Assembly (NCBI RefSeq): GCF_040822065.1
Contig: NZ_CP162005.1
Coordinates: 62,001-126,000, forward strand
Direction of reading: 5' to 3'
DNA: 64,000 bases
DNA from: Pedobacter sp. WC2423
Lineage (GTDB): Bacteria; Bacteroidota; Bacteroidia; Sphingobacteriales; Sphingobacteriaceae
The position numbers and the translations under genes were made by a program. Every line of letters starts with the position of its first letter. Positions within the stretch are counted from its first letter, which is position 1. Of the stretch, positions 24,150 through 32,543 are shown in pieces. A model generated the notes under the pieces. The model saw only the letters and a program-made list of their open reading frames with translations. It was not told the origin of the DNA and searched no databases.

Positions 24150-25718
24150 ATGGAACAGGCACAAACTTTCTGGGGATTTGTCAGTCAGCAGTCCGATAAA
24201 TTATGGAGCCAGACCTGGGCACATATAGGACTAACTTTGATTTCATTAATCATTGCGATCCTGATTGCTGTTCCGGTAGGAATACTGATTACCAGGAAGC
24301 AAAAGTTATCTGGTATTGTACTAGGTTTAGCCGGTATCTTACAGACTATTCCGAGTATTGCACTGCTTGGGGTACTGATACCTTTTCTGGGCATCGGCCC
24401 GAAGCCAGCTATTCTCGCACTATTTCTTTATGCACTGTTACCGATCATCAGAAATACCTACACTGGTATTATGGAGGTAAATCCTGCGGTAGTTGAAGCT
24501 GCTAAAGGAATGGGAATGAGTAAATGGCAGATCCTGATGAAAGTTGAATTGCCTTTAGCCTTTCCAGTGCTGATGGCCGGTATCCGGACAGCTACAGTAA
24601 TTAATGTGGGCGTAGCTACGCTGGCAGCCTATATTGCTGCGGGTGGCTTAGGAGAATTTATTTTCGGTGGTATTGCTTTAAATAATGCTAATATGATTCT
24701 GGCGGGTGCTATCCCTGCCGCTTTACTGGCAATTGTACTGGATTTTTTATTGTCTCTCGTTCAAAAACTGAATTTGAAAAGTATTCGTATCTCTTATCTG
24801 GTACTTCCTTTTGCTTTGATTACACTGAGCTCTTTCTATTTATTGCCAACGCAAATTGGCGGAAAGATGCTGGGTGGCTTTACTCCTGAATTTATGGGCA
24901 GAGAAGATGGGTATTTAGGACTGAAAAGAATCTATAAATTGGGGATTGAAACTGTAGTAATCAGTGACGCTGTAATGTATAAAGCTGCTTTTGAGAAAAA
25001 ATTAGATGTGATTAGTGGTTACAGTACTGATGGTAGACTGAAAGCTTATGACCTGGTGATTCTGGAAGACGACAAGCATATCTTTCCCCCTTATTATGCC
25101 GCTCCGGTAGTGCGGCAGGAAGTGCTGGATCAGCATCCTGAACTTGAAGGTGTATTGAACCAATTATCCGGGTTTATTAATGATTCAACTATGATTGCAA
25201 TGAATTATAGAGTTGATCAGCTCAAAGAAACTCCTGAAAAGGTTGCCCTGGATTTTACCAAAGCACATCATTTATATAAACCGGCCAGAACTGCTGGAAA
25301 AGGTACTATCAGGATAGGATCAAAGATATTTGGGGAGCAATATATCCTGGCTCAGATTTACAAAATATTGATTAAAGGAAATACAGATTTGGAAGTTATG
25401 ACTAAAACGGGGCTAGGAGGTACAAAAATATGTTTTGACGCACTGACTAATAATCAGATCGATTTTTATCCGGAGTATACAGGAACGGGTTTTTTAGTGC
25501 TGCTTAAACCTGACATGAAAACGATAAATAAATTGACAGGAGATGTGGATGGTGTATACCGGTATGTCAGTGATGAATTTAAAAGTCAATTCAATGTGAA
25601 GTGGCTTAAACCAATAGGCTTCAATAATGCCTATGCATTGATGATGAGAAGAGAACAGGCACAAAGTTTGCAGATCAAAACCATAACAAACTTAACTAAC
25701 TATCAAAACCAAAATTAA
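24150..25718 (+). CDS. OpuC/EgtU-type permease fused to a substrate-binding domain with permuted halves
   Basis: 522 residues from ATG 24150. Residues 1-210 form an ABC permease with an EAA loop (VEAAKGMGMSKWQILMKVEL, 115-134); an extra membrane helix follows at ~214-233. The binding domain then begins with what is normally its C-terminal half (~240-375: GREDGYLGL, YSTDGRLKAYDLVILEDDK, FPPYYAAP, MNYRVD) and ends with the normal N-terminal half (~385-515: GTIRIGSKIFGEQYIL, GLGGTKICFDAL, IDFYPEYTGT, WLKPIGFNNAYAL). In Bacillus OpuCC the order is the reverse. Ligand would be a trimethylammonium compound; the operon points to ergothioneine or its precursor hercynine. Confidence 0.88.
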   Translation: MEQAQTFWGFVSQQSDKLWSQTWAHIGLTLISLIIAILIAVPVGILITRKQKLSGIVLGLAGILQTIPSIALLGVLIPFLGIGPKPAILALFLYALLPIIRNTYTGIMEVNPAVVEAAKGMGMSKWQILMKVELPLAFPVLMAGIRTATVINVGVATLAAYIAAGGLGEFIFGGIALNNANMILAGAIPAALLAIVLDFLLSLVQKLNLKSIRISYLVLPFALITLSSFYLLPTQIGGKMLGGFTPEFMGREDGYLGLKRIYKLGIETVVISDAVMYKAAFEKKLDVISGYSTDGRLKAYDLVILEDDKHIFPPYYAAPVVRQEVLDQHPELEGVLNQLSGFINDSTMIAMNYRVDQLKETPEKVALDFTKAHHLYKPARTAGKGTIRIGSKIFGEQYILAQIYKILIKGNTDLEVMTKTGLGGTKICFDALTNNQIDFYPEYTGTGFLVLLKPDMKTINKLTGDVDGVYRYVSDEFKSQFNVKWLKPIGFNNAYALMMRREQAQSLQIKTITNLTNYQNQN

Positions 25719-25719
25719 T

Positions 25720-26868
25720 ATGTCACTTTGGGAGCAATACTCCGCAGTGAGGTCGCATAGCGTACAGCTATGTGACAAACTGCAAAAAGAAGACTACGTG
25801 GTACAGCCGGCGGAAGAAGTTAGCCCGCCTAAATGGCATCTCGGGCACACCACCTGGTTTTTTGAGACTTTTATTTTGATACCTCACGCTGTTGCTTATC
25901 AGTCTTTTAATCCGGATTATAATTATGTTTTCAATAGTTATTATGAAAGTATAGGAGCAAGAGTTATTCGTACAGACAGAGGTAATCTGAGCCGTCCGAC
26001 GGTAGATGAGATTTTCCATTACCGTGCTTATGTGGATGAGGCGATGGACAAATTCCTGCGCTGTGGAATTAGTAAGGATATAGAAGAGCTCCTGATATTA
26101 GGATTAAACCATGAACAGCAGCATCAGGAGCTGTTGTGGTATGATATTAAATATATTTTGGGCCATAATCCGTTATTTCCGGTTTATGCTGCCGATAACA
26201 TAGAAAAGGGATTAACGCTGGCTGAACAAGGCTGGACAGATTTCAAAGAGGGGGTCTATGAAGTTGGATACCAGGGGGACTCTTTTCATTTTGACAATGA
26301 GCTTGGCAGGCATAAAGTATATATCCAGAACTTCAGTATTTCAACCTGTCTGGTGAGCAATGCAGAATATCTGGAATTTATAAAGGCAGGAGGGTATGAG
26401 GATTTTAGTTTATGGCATGCACAAGGCTGGGACTGGGTAAAGGAAAAACACATCAACGCACCTTTATATTGGTATGAAATTGAGGGGCAATGGCATCGTT
26501 ATAGTTTATCCGGACTGGAAATTTTAAAAATGAATTCCCCTGTTTCGAATATCAGTTACTATGAAGCCTCGGCTTATGCGCAATGGAAAGGTATGCGTTT
26601 ACCAACGGAATTTGAGTGGGAAGTGGCTTCTTCTTTATTTGAATGGGGTAAATTGTGGGAATGGACAGAGAGTGCTTACCTGCCTTATCCGGGTTTCTCC
26701 AAAGCTGCGGGAGCACTGGGCGAATACAACGGTAAATTTATGGTGAATCAGAAAGTATTGCGCGGTGCATCAATTGCTACCCCTGCAAAGCATAGCAGAA
26801 ACACTTATAGAAACTTCTTTCACCCTGATATGCGCTGGATGTTCAGTGGTATCAGGCTTTCAAAATAA
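25720..26868 (+). CDS. egtB: Ergothioneine biosynthesis sulfoxide synthase EgtB
   Basis: 382 residues. N-terminal DinB-like helical domain with the iron ligands: WHLGHTTWFFE (His40/His43) and NHEQQHQELL (His131, His135). C-terminal FGE-sulfatase-type lectin fold from ~180 (GRHKVYIQNFSISTCLVSNAEYLEF ends within the family pattern; MRLPTEFEWE; final MRWMFSGIRLSK). EgtB is a non-haem iron oxygenase joining a cysteine-type thiol to C2 of hercynine. The protein is shorter than mycobacterial EgtB (about 430), and no egtA or egtC is present in the window, so a cysteine-using variant is possible. One base after the permease stop. Confidence 0.93.
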   Translation: MSLWEQYSAVRSHSVQLCDKLQKEDYVVQPAEEVSPPKWHLGHTTWFFETFILIPHAVAYQSFNPDYNYVFNSYYESIGARVIRTDRGNLSRPTVDEIFHYRAYVDEAMDKFLRCGISKDIEELLILGLNHEQQHQELLWYDIKYILGHNPLFPVYAADNIEKGLTLAEQGWTDFKEGVYEVGYQGDSFHFDNELGRHKVYIQNFSISTCLVSNAEYLEFIKAGGYEDFSLWHAQGWDWVKEKHINAPLYWYEIEGQWHRYSLSGLEILKMNSPVSNISYYEASAYAQWKGMRLPTEFEWEVASSLFEWGKLWEWTESAYLPYPGFSKAAGALGEYNGKFMVNQKVLRGASIATPAKHSRNTYRNFFHPDMRWMFSGIRLSK

Positions 26869-26872
26869 TGAT

Positions 26873-27811
26873 ATGAATCAATTTTTAAAAGAGGTTCTAC
26901 ACGACCTTAGTCAACCACAGAAAACTTTAAATGCTAAGTATTTTTACGACGGAAAGGGAGATAAACTTTTTCAGGAGATTATGAATTGCCCTGAATATTA
27001 TCCAACCAACTGTGAAAAGGAGATCTTCAGAGAGCGGTTTAAAGACCTGGCAATTACCTTGAAAAACGGATTTAATACTTTCGATCTGGTGGAAATGGGC
27101 GCAGGAGATGCTACAAAGTCAAGTTATCTGCTCAAAGAACTGGTAGATACTCAGGTAGACTTTACTTATATGCCTATTGATATTTCCTCTACAATGATTG
27201 CGCATTTAGAGCAGTCATTACCAGCAAAAATTGAAGGTCTGAAAGTAAAGGGCTTAAATGGGGAATATTTTGATATGCTGGAAAAAGCAAATCGCATCTC
27301 TTCCAGAAAGAAGGTGGTTATGCTGCTTGGAGGGAACATTGGAAATGAAACACCTGAGAATGCGATTGAATTTTGCCGTAAAATCCGTGCTGCACTACAA
27401 GAAGGAGATTTAGTGTTAATTGGTTTTGATCTGAAAAAGAATCCGCATACTATTCTTGCCGCTTATAATGATGCTGCAGGCTTTACGCGTGATTTTAACC
27501 TGAACCTGCTACATCGCATAAATAATGAATTAGGCGGTGATTTTAAGGTATCTCAATTTCAGCATTATCCGAACTATGATCCGATAACTGGTGCTTGTAA
27601 AAGTTATCTGGTTAGTAAAAAAAATCAGAAGGTGAATATTGCTGATCAAACTCTTCAATTTCATGAAAATGAAGTGATTTATATGGAGATTTCCCAAAAG
27701 TACAGTATACAGGAGATAGAGGGAATGGCTAAAATATCGGGATTTAAAACTGTAACGCATTTCTATGATCATAAGAAATGGTTTGTTGATACTGTTTGGC
27801 AATGCGTATAG
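26873..27811 (+). CDS. egtD: L-histidine N-alpha-methyltransferase EgtD
   Basis: 312 residues from ATG 26873, four bases after egtB. SAM-binding EMGAGDATKSSYLL (74-87), the substrate-side CPEYYPTNCE (39-48), GGNIGNE (153-159) and YMEISQKYS (270-278). In mycobacterial EgtD the E-x-S pair contacts the imidazole of histidine, and both residues are kept here (Glu272, Ser274), supporting true histidine trimethylation to hercynine. An upstream in-frame ATG at 26765 would overlap egtB deeply and is rejected. It is the last gene of the operon and is followed by a terminator. Confidence 0.94.
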   Translation: MNQFLKEVLHDLSQPQKTLNAKYFYDGKGDKLFQEIMNCPEYYPTNCEKEIFRERFKDLAITLKNGFNTFDLVEMGAGDATKSSYLLKELVDTQVDFTYMPIDISSTMIAHLEQSLPAKIEGLKVKGLNGEYFDMLEKANRISSRKKVVMLLGGNIGNETPENAIEFCRKIRAALQEGDLVLIGFDLKKNPHTILAAYNDAAGFTRDFNLNLLHRINNELGGDFKVSQFQHYPNYDPITGACKSYLVSKKNQKVNIADQTLQFHENEVIYMEISQKYSIQEIEGMAKISGFKTVTHFYDHKKWFVDTVWQCV

Positions 27812-27844
27812 CGTAGCTTTAATCAGAATTCATCATAGGCTGCG

Positions 27845-27884
27845 AAGGCTTAATTACTCTCAATAGGGTGGTTAAGCCTTTTTT
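27845..27884 (+). terminator. Rho-independent terminator after egtD
   Basis: AAGGCTTAA (27845-27853) pairs with TTAAGCCTT (27872-27880), followed by TTTT. It closes the six-gene operon. Confidence 0.85.
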
Positions 27885-27941
27885 ATTGTCAGTTTTTTGT
27901 CTGGATATCAGGTTAATGTCACTTTGTATCCTTGGATAGGG

Positions 27942-27968
27942 ATATCGGGAAGTTCCGATATACATTTG
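27942..27968 (+). promoter_or_regulatory. Inverted repeat overlapping the promoter of the ArsR-family gene
   Basis: ATATCGG (27942-27948) and its reverse complement CCGATAT (27955-27961) are separated by six bases, and TACATTTG (27961-27968) right beside them matches the TAnnTTTG -7 element. The ATG is at 27973, so the transcript may be leaderless or nearly so. The layout fits autorepression by the ArsR-type protein. Confidence 0.45.
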
Positions 27969-27972
27969 TGCC

Positions 27973-28272
27973 ATGGATCAGGTAGAGGTATTTAAAGCGT
28001 TGTCGAATAAGACAAGATTAATGATTTTACAATGGCTGAAAGAGCCTGAATTACATTTTCCTCCACAAGATCGGGATATAAAAGAGGTGGGTGTTTGCGT
28101 AGGTCAGATACAGTGTAAAGCACAGCTGACGCAATCAACAATTTCTGAATACTTATCGATCCTCCATAGAAGCGGATTGATCGAATCAACCCGTATAGGA
28201 CAGTGGACATATTATAAAAGAAATGAGGCTGCCTGCCTTGAACTTAAACAGTTAATAGAAACTTCAATATAA
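27973..28272 (+). CDS. ArsR-family winged-helix repressor
   Basis: 99 residues with the ArsR start (VEVFKALSNKTRLMILQWL), recognition helix LTQSTISEYLSILHRSGLI and wing TRIGQWTYYKRNEA. Two cysteines (VGVCVGQIQC) just ahead of the recognition helix are not in the classical ELCVCDL arsenic site, so a metal or a reactive electrophile could be the signal. Ten bases separate it from the Old Yellow Enzyme gene, its evident target. Confidence 0.88.
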   Translation: MDQVEVFKALSNKTRLMILQWLKEPELHFPPQDRDIKEVGVCVGQIQCKAQLTQSTISEYLSILHRSGLIESTRIGQWTYYKRNEAACLELKQLIETSI

Positions 28273-28282
28273 TTAAATAGTT

Positions 28283-29383
28283 ATGAATACAGAAAGTTTG
28301 TTCCAGCCCTTTAAGCTGAAAACATTGAATATTAAAAATAGATTGGTGATGGCGCCGATGACACGTGCATTCTCACCAAATGGCATACCAACAGCAGATG
28401 TAGCTGATTATTATCGTAAAAGAGCAGCTGGCGATGTCGGTTTGATTTTATCAGAAGGTACAGTGATTGACCGCCTTTCTTCGGCAAGTGACCCGAGCAT
28501 TCCTCATTTTTATGGAGAAAAAGCATTAGCAGGATGGGACAAAGTAATTAAAGATGTGCATTCAGCAGGAGGTCAGATGGGTCCTCAGATCTGGCATATG
28601 GGTATACAGGCTGACCATAAATCTGGCTGGGTTCCTCCAGTAGAATTTGAAGGGCCCTCAGGATTTGTAAATCCTGGGCAGCAAAAAGGAAAAGCAATGA
28701 CGGAAAGTGATATTGCTGATGCGATTTTATCTTATGGACGTGCAGCTGCTGATGCGAAGAGATTAGGGTATGATACTGTGGAAATACACGGTGCACATGG
28801 TTATTTAATCGATCAGTTTTTCTGGGATCAGTTAAACCATCGTACTGATAACTACGGGGGTAAAACAATTGCTGAAAGAAGTCGCTTCGCGGTAGAAGTG
28901 GTCAAAGAAGTACGCAGGCAAGTTGGTAATGATTTTGCAGTTATCCTTCGTTTATCACAATGGAAACCACAAGATTATAATTATAAACTTGCCGCTAACC
29001 CGACAGAAATGGATAGCTGGTTAAATCCTATTGTAGATGCTGGGGTTGATATTTTACATTGTTCACAACGCCGTTTCTGGGAACCTGAATTTGAAGGTTC
29101 AGACTTAAACTTTGCAGGATGGGCTAAAAAAATTACAGGCGCAGCTACGATTACAGTAGGATCGGTAGGTTTGAATGGAGAGTTTACTGCTGCTTTTGCT
29201 GGCGAATCTTCACAGCCAAGTTCTCTGGATGAGTTGGTTAGAAGATTGGATAGAGGTGATTTTGACCTGGTTGCTGTTGGAAGGCCACTGCTGGCTGATC
29301 CGGAGTGGGTGCAAAAAATTCGTGATCACCGTGAAGATGAATTAAAAGGGTTTACTGCTGCAGCACTTGCTGAACTGGTTTAA
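28283..29383 (+). CDS. Old Yellow Enzyme-family alkene/ene reductase
   Basis: 366 residues of TIM-barrel OYE type: APMTRAFSPNG (FMN-contacting), HMGIQADHKSG, the substrate-binding His in EIHGAHGYLIDQFFWDQ, NHRTDNYGG and the C-terminal FDLVAVGRPLLADPEW phosphate loop. The family uses NAD(P)H and FMN to reduce activated alkenes, quinones and nitro compounds. Control by the adjacent ArsR-type repressor suggests induction by electrophilic stress. The physiological substrate is not visible in the sequence. Confidence 0.92.
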   Translation: MNTESLFQPFKLKTLNIKNRLVMAPMTRAFSPNGIPTADVADYYRKRAAGDVGLILSEGTVIDRLSSASDPSIPHFYGEKALAGWDKVIKDVHSAGGQMGPQIWHMGIQADHKSGWVPPVEFEGPSGFVNPGQQKGKAMTESDIADAILSYGRAAADAKRLGYDTVEIHGAHGYLIDQFFWDQLNHRTDNYGGKTIAERSRFAVEVVKEVRRQVGNDFAVILRLSQWKPQDYNYKLAANPTEMDSWLNPIVDAGVDILHCSQRRFWEPEFEGSDLNFAGWAKKITGAATITVGSVGLNGEFTAAFAGESSQPSSLDELVRRLDRGDFDLVAVGRPLLADPEWVQKIRDHREDELKGFTAAALAELV

Positions 29384-29400
29384 ACCATTATAAAATTAAT

Positions 29401-29451
29401 ATCCATAAAAAAAGCAGGTGTCTATTAAAGACACCTGCTTTTTTTATGGAT
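29401..29451. terminator. Perfect bidirectional terminator
   Basis: 23-bp perfect inverted repeat (29401-29423 with 29429-29451, 5-nt loop). The stem contains a 7-A run on one side and a 7-T run on the other, so it serves both the Old Yellow Enzyme gene and the convergent OmpA gene. Confidence 0.92.
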
Positions 29452-29465
29452 TTAAACTGTTCTGA

Positions 29466-30803
29466 TTAAAATAAAGAGAATTCAACTCTTCTGTTTTTCT
29501 GACGACCAGCAGCAGTTTTGTTAGATGCAATTGGTTGGTTTGGACCGTAACCTGTTGCTTCAATACGAGATGCATTAGCACCTTGTGAAACTAAGTAAGT
29601 TTTGATCGCTTCAGCTCTGTCTTTAGAAAGACGTAAGTTGATAGCCATTGAACCAGTGTTATCTGTGTGACCAGCTAATTTCAAGCTAAAGTTTTTCTCT
29701 ACTAATAAAGCAGCAACTTTGTTTAAAGTATTGTATGAAGTAGAACGGATAGTAGATTTACCTAAGTCAAACTCTAAGTTTCTGATTGCTTCATCAACAA
29801 CTCTGCGATCTTCAGCAGTAACGATTACTTTTTCTTTGATAATTTGTTTTGGTGTTTTTAAAGGACAACCAGCACCATCAACAGTAGTGTTTGCTGGAGT
29901 TCCAGGGCACTTGTCAAATTTGTTAGCTACACCGTCTCCATCTTCATCACCCATATCTTTAGCATATTGTTCCTGATCTCTCAGTCTGTTTTGCTCAGAA
30001 GTAGATAATGCTCTTCTTAACTCAGCGCTTTCTGCTGCACTTTCTTCACGAACTGCTGCAATTGCACTGAAGTTCTGTAATTGAGAAGTTCCTCTTTTAC
30101 CAAGAGCGATCTCAACACCAGCATGTGCATAAGTGAATTTGTCATTAGTTGCACTTTGTACACCGTCAAAGTTGTTAGTTTTCATGAAGTTAACTGTGTA
30201 ACCTAAATCAAGGTTAACACCTTTTGATAAACCAACTTTGAAACCTGCTCCAACTGGGATAAACCAGTGCTCGCCATAACCTGTACTTCCTGAAGGTACG
30301 CCATTAAGTGCTGAATTTGCATTCGTATTAGCGCTTGAAGACATATAACCAGCACCAGCTGTTAAGTATGGTGAAAGAATAGTACGTTTGTGGTTTAAGC
30401 TCATGTTAGCAATTGTGAAATTACCACTAACAGCTGCAGACCAGTCGATACGAGTTTCAAAGCTAGAACCTGCCTGTACACTACCATCTGGGTTATTAGC
30501 TCTTAAACCTTTTACTTTACCAGCAAGGAAGTCTGCCTGAATACCAAATCCCGGAAGAATTTGTTTCTTAATGTAACCTCCATAACCCCAGCTTTCTTGT
30601 GGAGTACTGAAGTCACCATTACCTCTGCTATTGAAGGGAGTATAGTGGGTTAACATACCACCATTTAAACCTATTGACCAGGTACGGAAATCTTTTTTCT
30701 CGAAGCGTTTTGTTGTATCAGAATTTACATCCTGTGCGAACAACGAGGTTGATAGTCCTACTAAGGATAGTATCAACGCTGATTTTGTAATTCTTGAGTT
30801 CAT
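29466..30803 (-). CDS. OmpA-family outer-membrane protein
   Basis: 445 residues: signal peptide ending SLFAQ, an eight-strand-type barrel (~35-240), a short helical linker, a thrombospondin-3-like calcium repeat (GDEDGDGVANKFDKCPGTP) and a C-terminal OmpA domain (~335-445) with LKLAGHTDNTGSMAINLRLS and ATGYGPNQPIASN that binds peptidoglycan. It anchors the outer membrane to the wall. The coding sequence uses a narrow set of codons compared with its neighbours, in keeping with high expression. Confidence 0.93.
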   Translation of the reverse strand: MNSRITKSALILSLVGLSTSLFAQDVNSDTTKRFEKKDFRTWSIGLNGGMLTHYTPFNSRGNGDFSTPQESWGYGGYIKKQILPGFGIQADFLAGKVKGLRANNPDGSVQAGSSFETRIDWSAAVSGNFTIANMSLNHKRTILSPYLTAGAGYMSSSANTNANSALNGVPSGSTGYGEHWFIPVGAGFKVGLSKGVNLDLGYTVNFMKTNNFDGVQSATNDKFTYAHAGVEIALGKRGTSQLQNFSAIAAVREESAAESAELRRALSTSEQNRLRDQEQYAKDMGDEDGDGVANKFDKCPGTPANTTVDGAGCPLKTPKQIIKEKVIVTAEDRRVVDEAIRNLEFDLGKSTIRSTSYNTLNKVAALLVEKNFSLKLAGHTDNTGSMAINLRLSKDRAEAIKTYLVSQGANASRIEATGYGPNQPIASNKTAAGRQKNRRVEFSLF

Positions 30804-31024
30804 CTTTATTTATAGTTAGATATTAAATCATCAGTACTTTACTGAATGATTAACTAACGCGTAATAATCCTGCCAATTGAAATTTAATTGAGATTATAAA
30901 TATATAATAAATTGATAATGAATGTTTTAAGTGGTTATTTGTCTTTTGAGTTCATACTGACTATTCTCTTCCGAAGTTCAATAAACTGTATAGTATTTGC
31001 TACAGAATTATTTTTTTCTATAAA

Positions 31025-32410
31025 TTACAGTTCAAATACTTCACCCTTTTCTGGTATAGTTACCGTGTATCCGGCTTCTGCTATTGCAACTGCTAAACTC
31101 TCCAGGCTTTTACTTTCACCATGAACAAGAAATACTTTTTTTAGTTTTTCTGGACTTTGTTGTTTCACCGTGTTTAACAAGTCGTCATGATCACCATGCC
31201 CGCTCAGCAGGTCTGTTTGCTTGATTGTTGCAAAAACCATTAAATCACGATGACGTAAACGAACAATAGGGTCCCCTCTGAGTAGCCTGTTCCCTAAAGT
31301 TCCTTTGGCACAATAGCCGATAAACAGAATAGTACAGTAGTAATTTTGGATATTATGGTATAAATGATCCTGAATCCTTCCACCTTCCAGCATACCTGCT
31401 GAAGAGATAATAATACAAGGTTCATGATAATTAGAGATCGAAATACTCTCTCTCTTATCTTGTACATAAGAAAGTTCCTCAAATTCAAACTCATCACCTT
31501 TACGGTTATAAAAATTCTGAGATTCTTCATTGAGTAAATGATGGTGTTTACGGTAAACATCCGTCGCAAAACTAGCTAGTGGACTATCTACAAATATTTT
31601 TACAGGAGGAAGTAATCCTTCGCTGAATATTTTGTTCAGTGAATAAACCAGGGCCTGAGTTCTTCCTATACTAAAAGCAGGAATAATTAAACGTCCTGGA
31701 AATTTAACACAGGTTTCATTAATCGTTTCTACCAGTTTCTGTTCAATCGTGGTGTCTTTACTGTGGAGCCTGCCGCCATAAGTAGATTCAGATACCAGGT
31801 AGTCAACCTCAGGAATCGGTTGTGGATCTACCAAAACCGGATAGTTTTTACGACCTATATCTCCGGTAAAAGCAATGCGCTTTTCCTTTCCGTCTTCCAT
31901 AATGTTTAATACCACAGCTGCTGCACCTAATAAATGGCCTACAGGAATAAAGCGAAGTGTAATATCTTCTTTGATTGTGAAATCTTTATCGAAGGCAATA
32001 GTTACAAAACGATCTACAGTATCCATCACATGTTTGTGAAGATAAAGTGGTTTAGGGCCGGATGATGCTCGTTTGCCTCTGGCTCTTTTATTCTGTTTAC
32101 TCAAAAAGATATTTACAGAGTCCATTAGCAGGAGTTCTGTTAAATCTGCTGTTGGTGGTGTACAGAGAATCTGACCATTAAATCCTAGTCTTAAAAGTGT
32201 AGGTAAATTTCCAGAATGGTCAATATGTGCATGGGTTAAAATAACCACATCTATAGTAGCCGGATCAAAGGGGAAATACTGATTTTCTTCCTGATAAGTT
32301 TCCTTTTCGTAATCAAGTCCGCAATCTATAAGTATACTATAATTGTGTGATTGAAGCAGATGCATACTTCCTGTTACCTGTTTCGCTGCTCCCCAAATCG
32401 TTAATTTCAT
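31025..32410 (-). CDS. MBL-fold beta-CASP RNA-processing-type hydrolase
   Basis: 461 residues with the metallo-beta-lactamase metal motif THAHIDHSGNLP, beta-CASP motifs (Glu in SESTYGGR, AFSIGRTQ, ISSAGMLEGGR) and the C-terminal RNA-specificity part with SGHGDHDDLL. Family members are zinc nucleases related to the CPSF-73 and Ysh1 endonucleases. Cellular RNA substrates are unknown in Bacteroidota. Single gene, 134 nt from the SDR gene upstream on the same strand. Confidence 0.9.
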   Translation of the reverse strand: MKLTIWGAAKQVTGSMHLLQSHNYSILIDCGLDYEKETYQEENQYFPFDPATIDVVILTHAHIDHSGNLPTLLRLGFNGQILCTPPTADLTELLLMDSVNIFLSKQNKRARGKRASSGPKPLYLHKHVMDTVDRFVTIAFDKDFTIKEDITLRFIPVGHLLGAAAVVLNIMEDGKEKRIAFTGDIGRKNYPVLVDPQPIPEVDYLVSESTYGGRLHSKDTTIEQKLVETINETCVKFPGRLIIPAFSIGRTQALVYSLNKIFSEGLLPPVKIFVDSPLASFATDVYRKHHHLLNEESQNFYNRKGDEFEFEELSYVQDKRESISISNYHEPCIIISSAGMLEGGRIQDHLYHNIQNYYCTILFIGYCAKGTLGNRLLRGDPIVRLRHRDLMVFATIKQTDLLSGHGDHDDLLNTVKQQSPEKLKKVFLVHGESKSLESLAVAIAEAGYTVTIPEKGEVFEL

Positions 32411-32543
32411 GTCTGTATATATTTTTCCGCAATCTTTAGGGCCTGTTTAAACATCTATAGAAGATAAACAATTTTAATTGCAAAAGCCCGGATTCTTTAA
32501 GCTTAAAAAGAATAAAAAGATGAGCAAGATATCATTTTAAAAC

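Noticed and set aside
24203..24496. A 97-codon ORF within the permease gene
   Set aside because: It overlaps conserved membrane-helix coding sequence in another frame and has no supporting motif.
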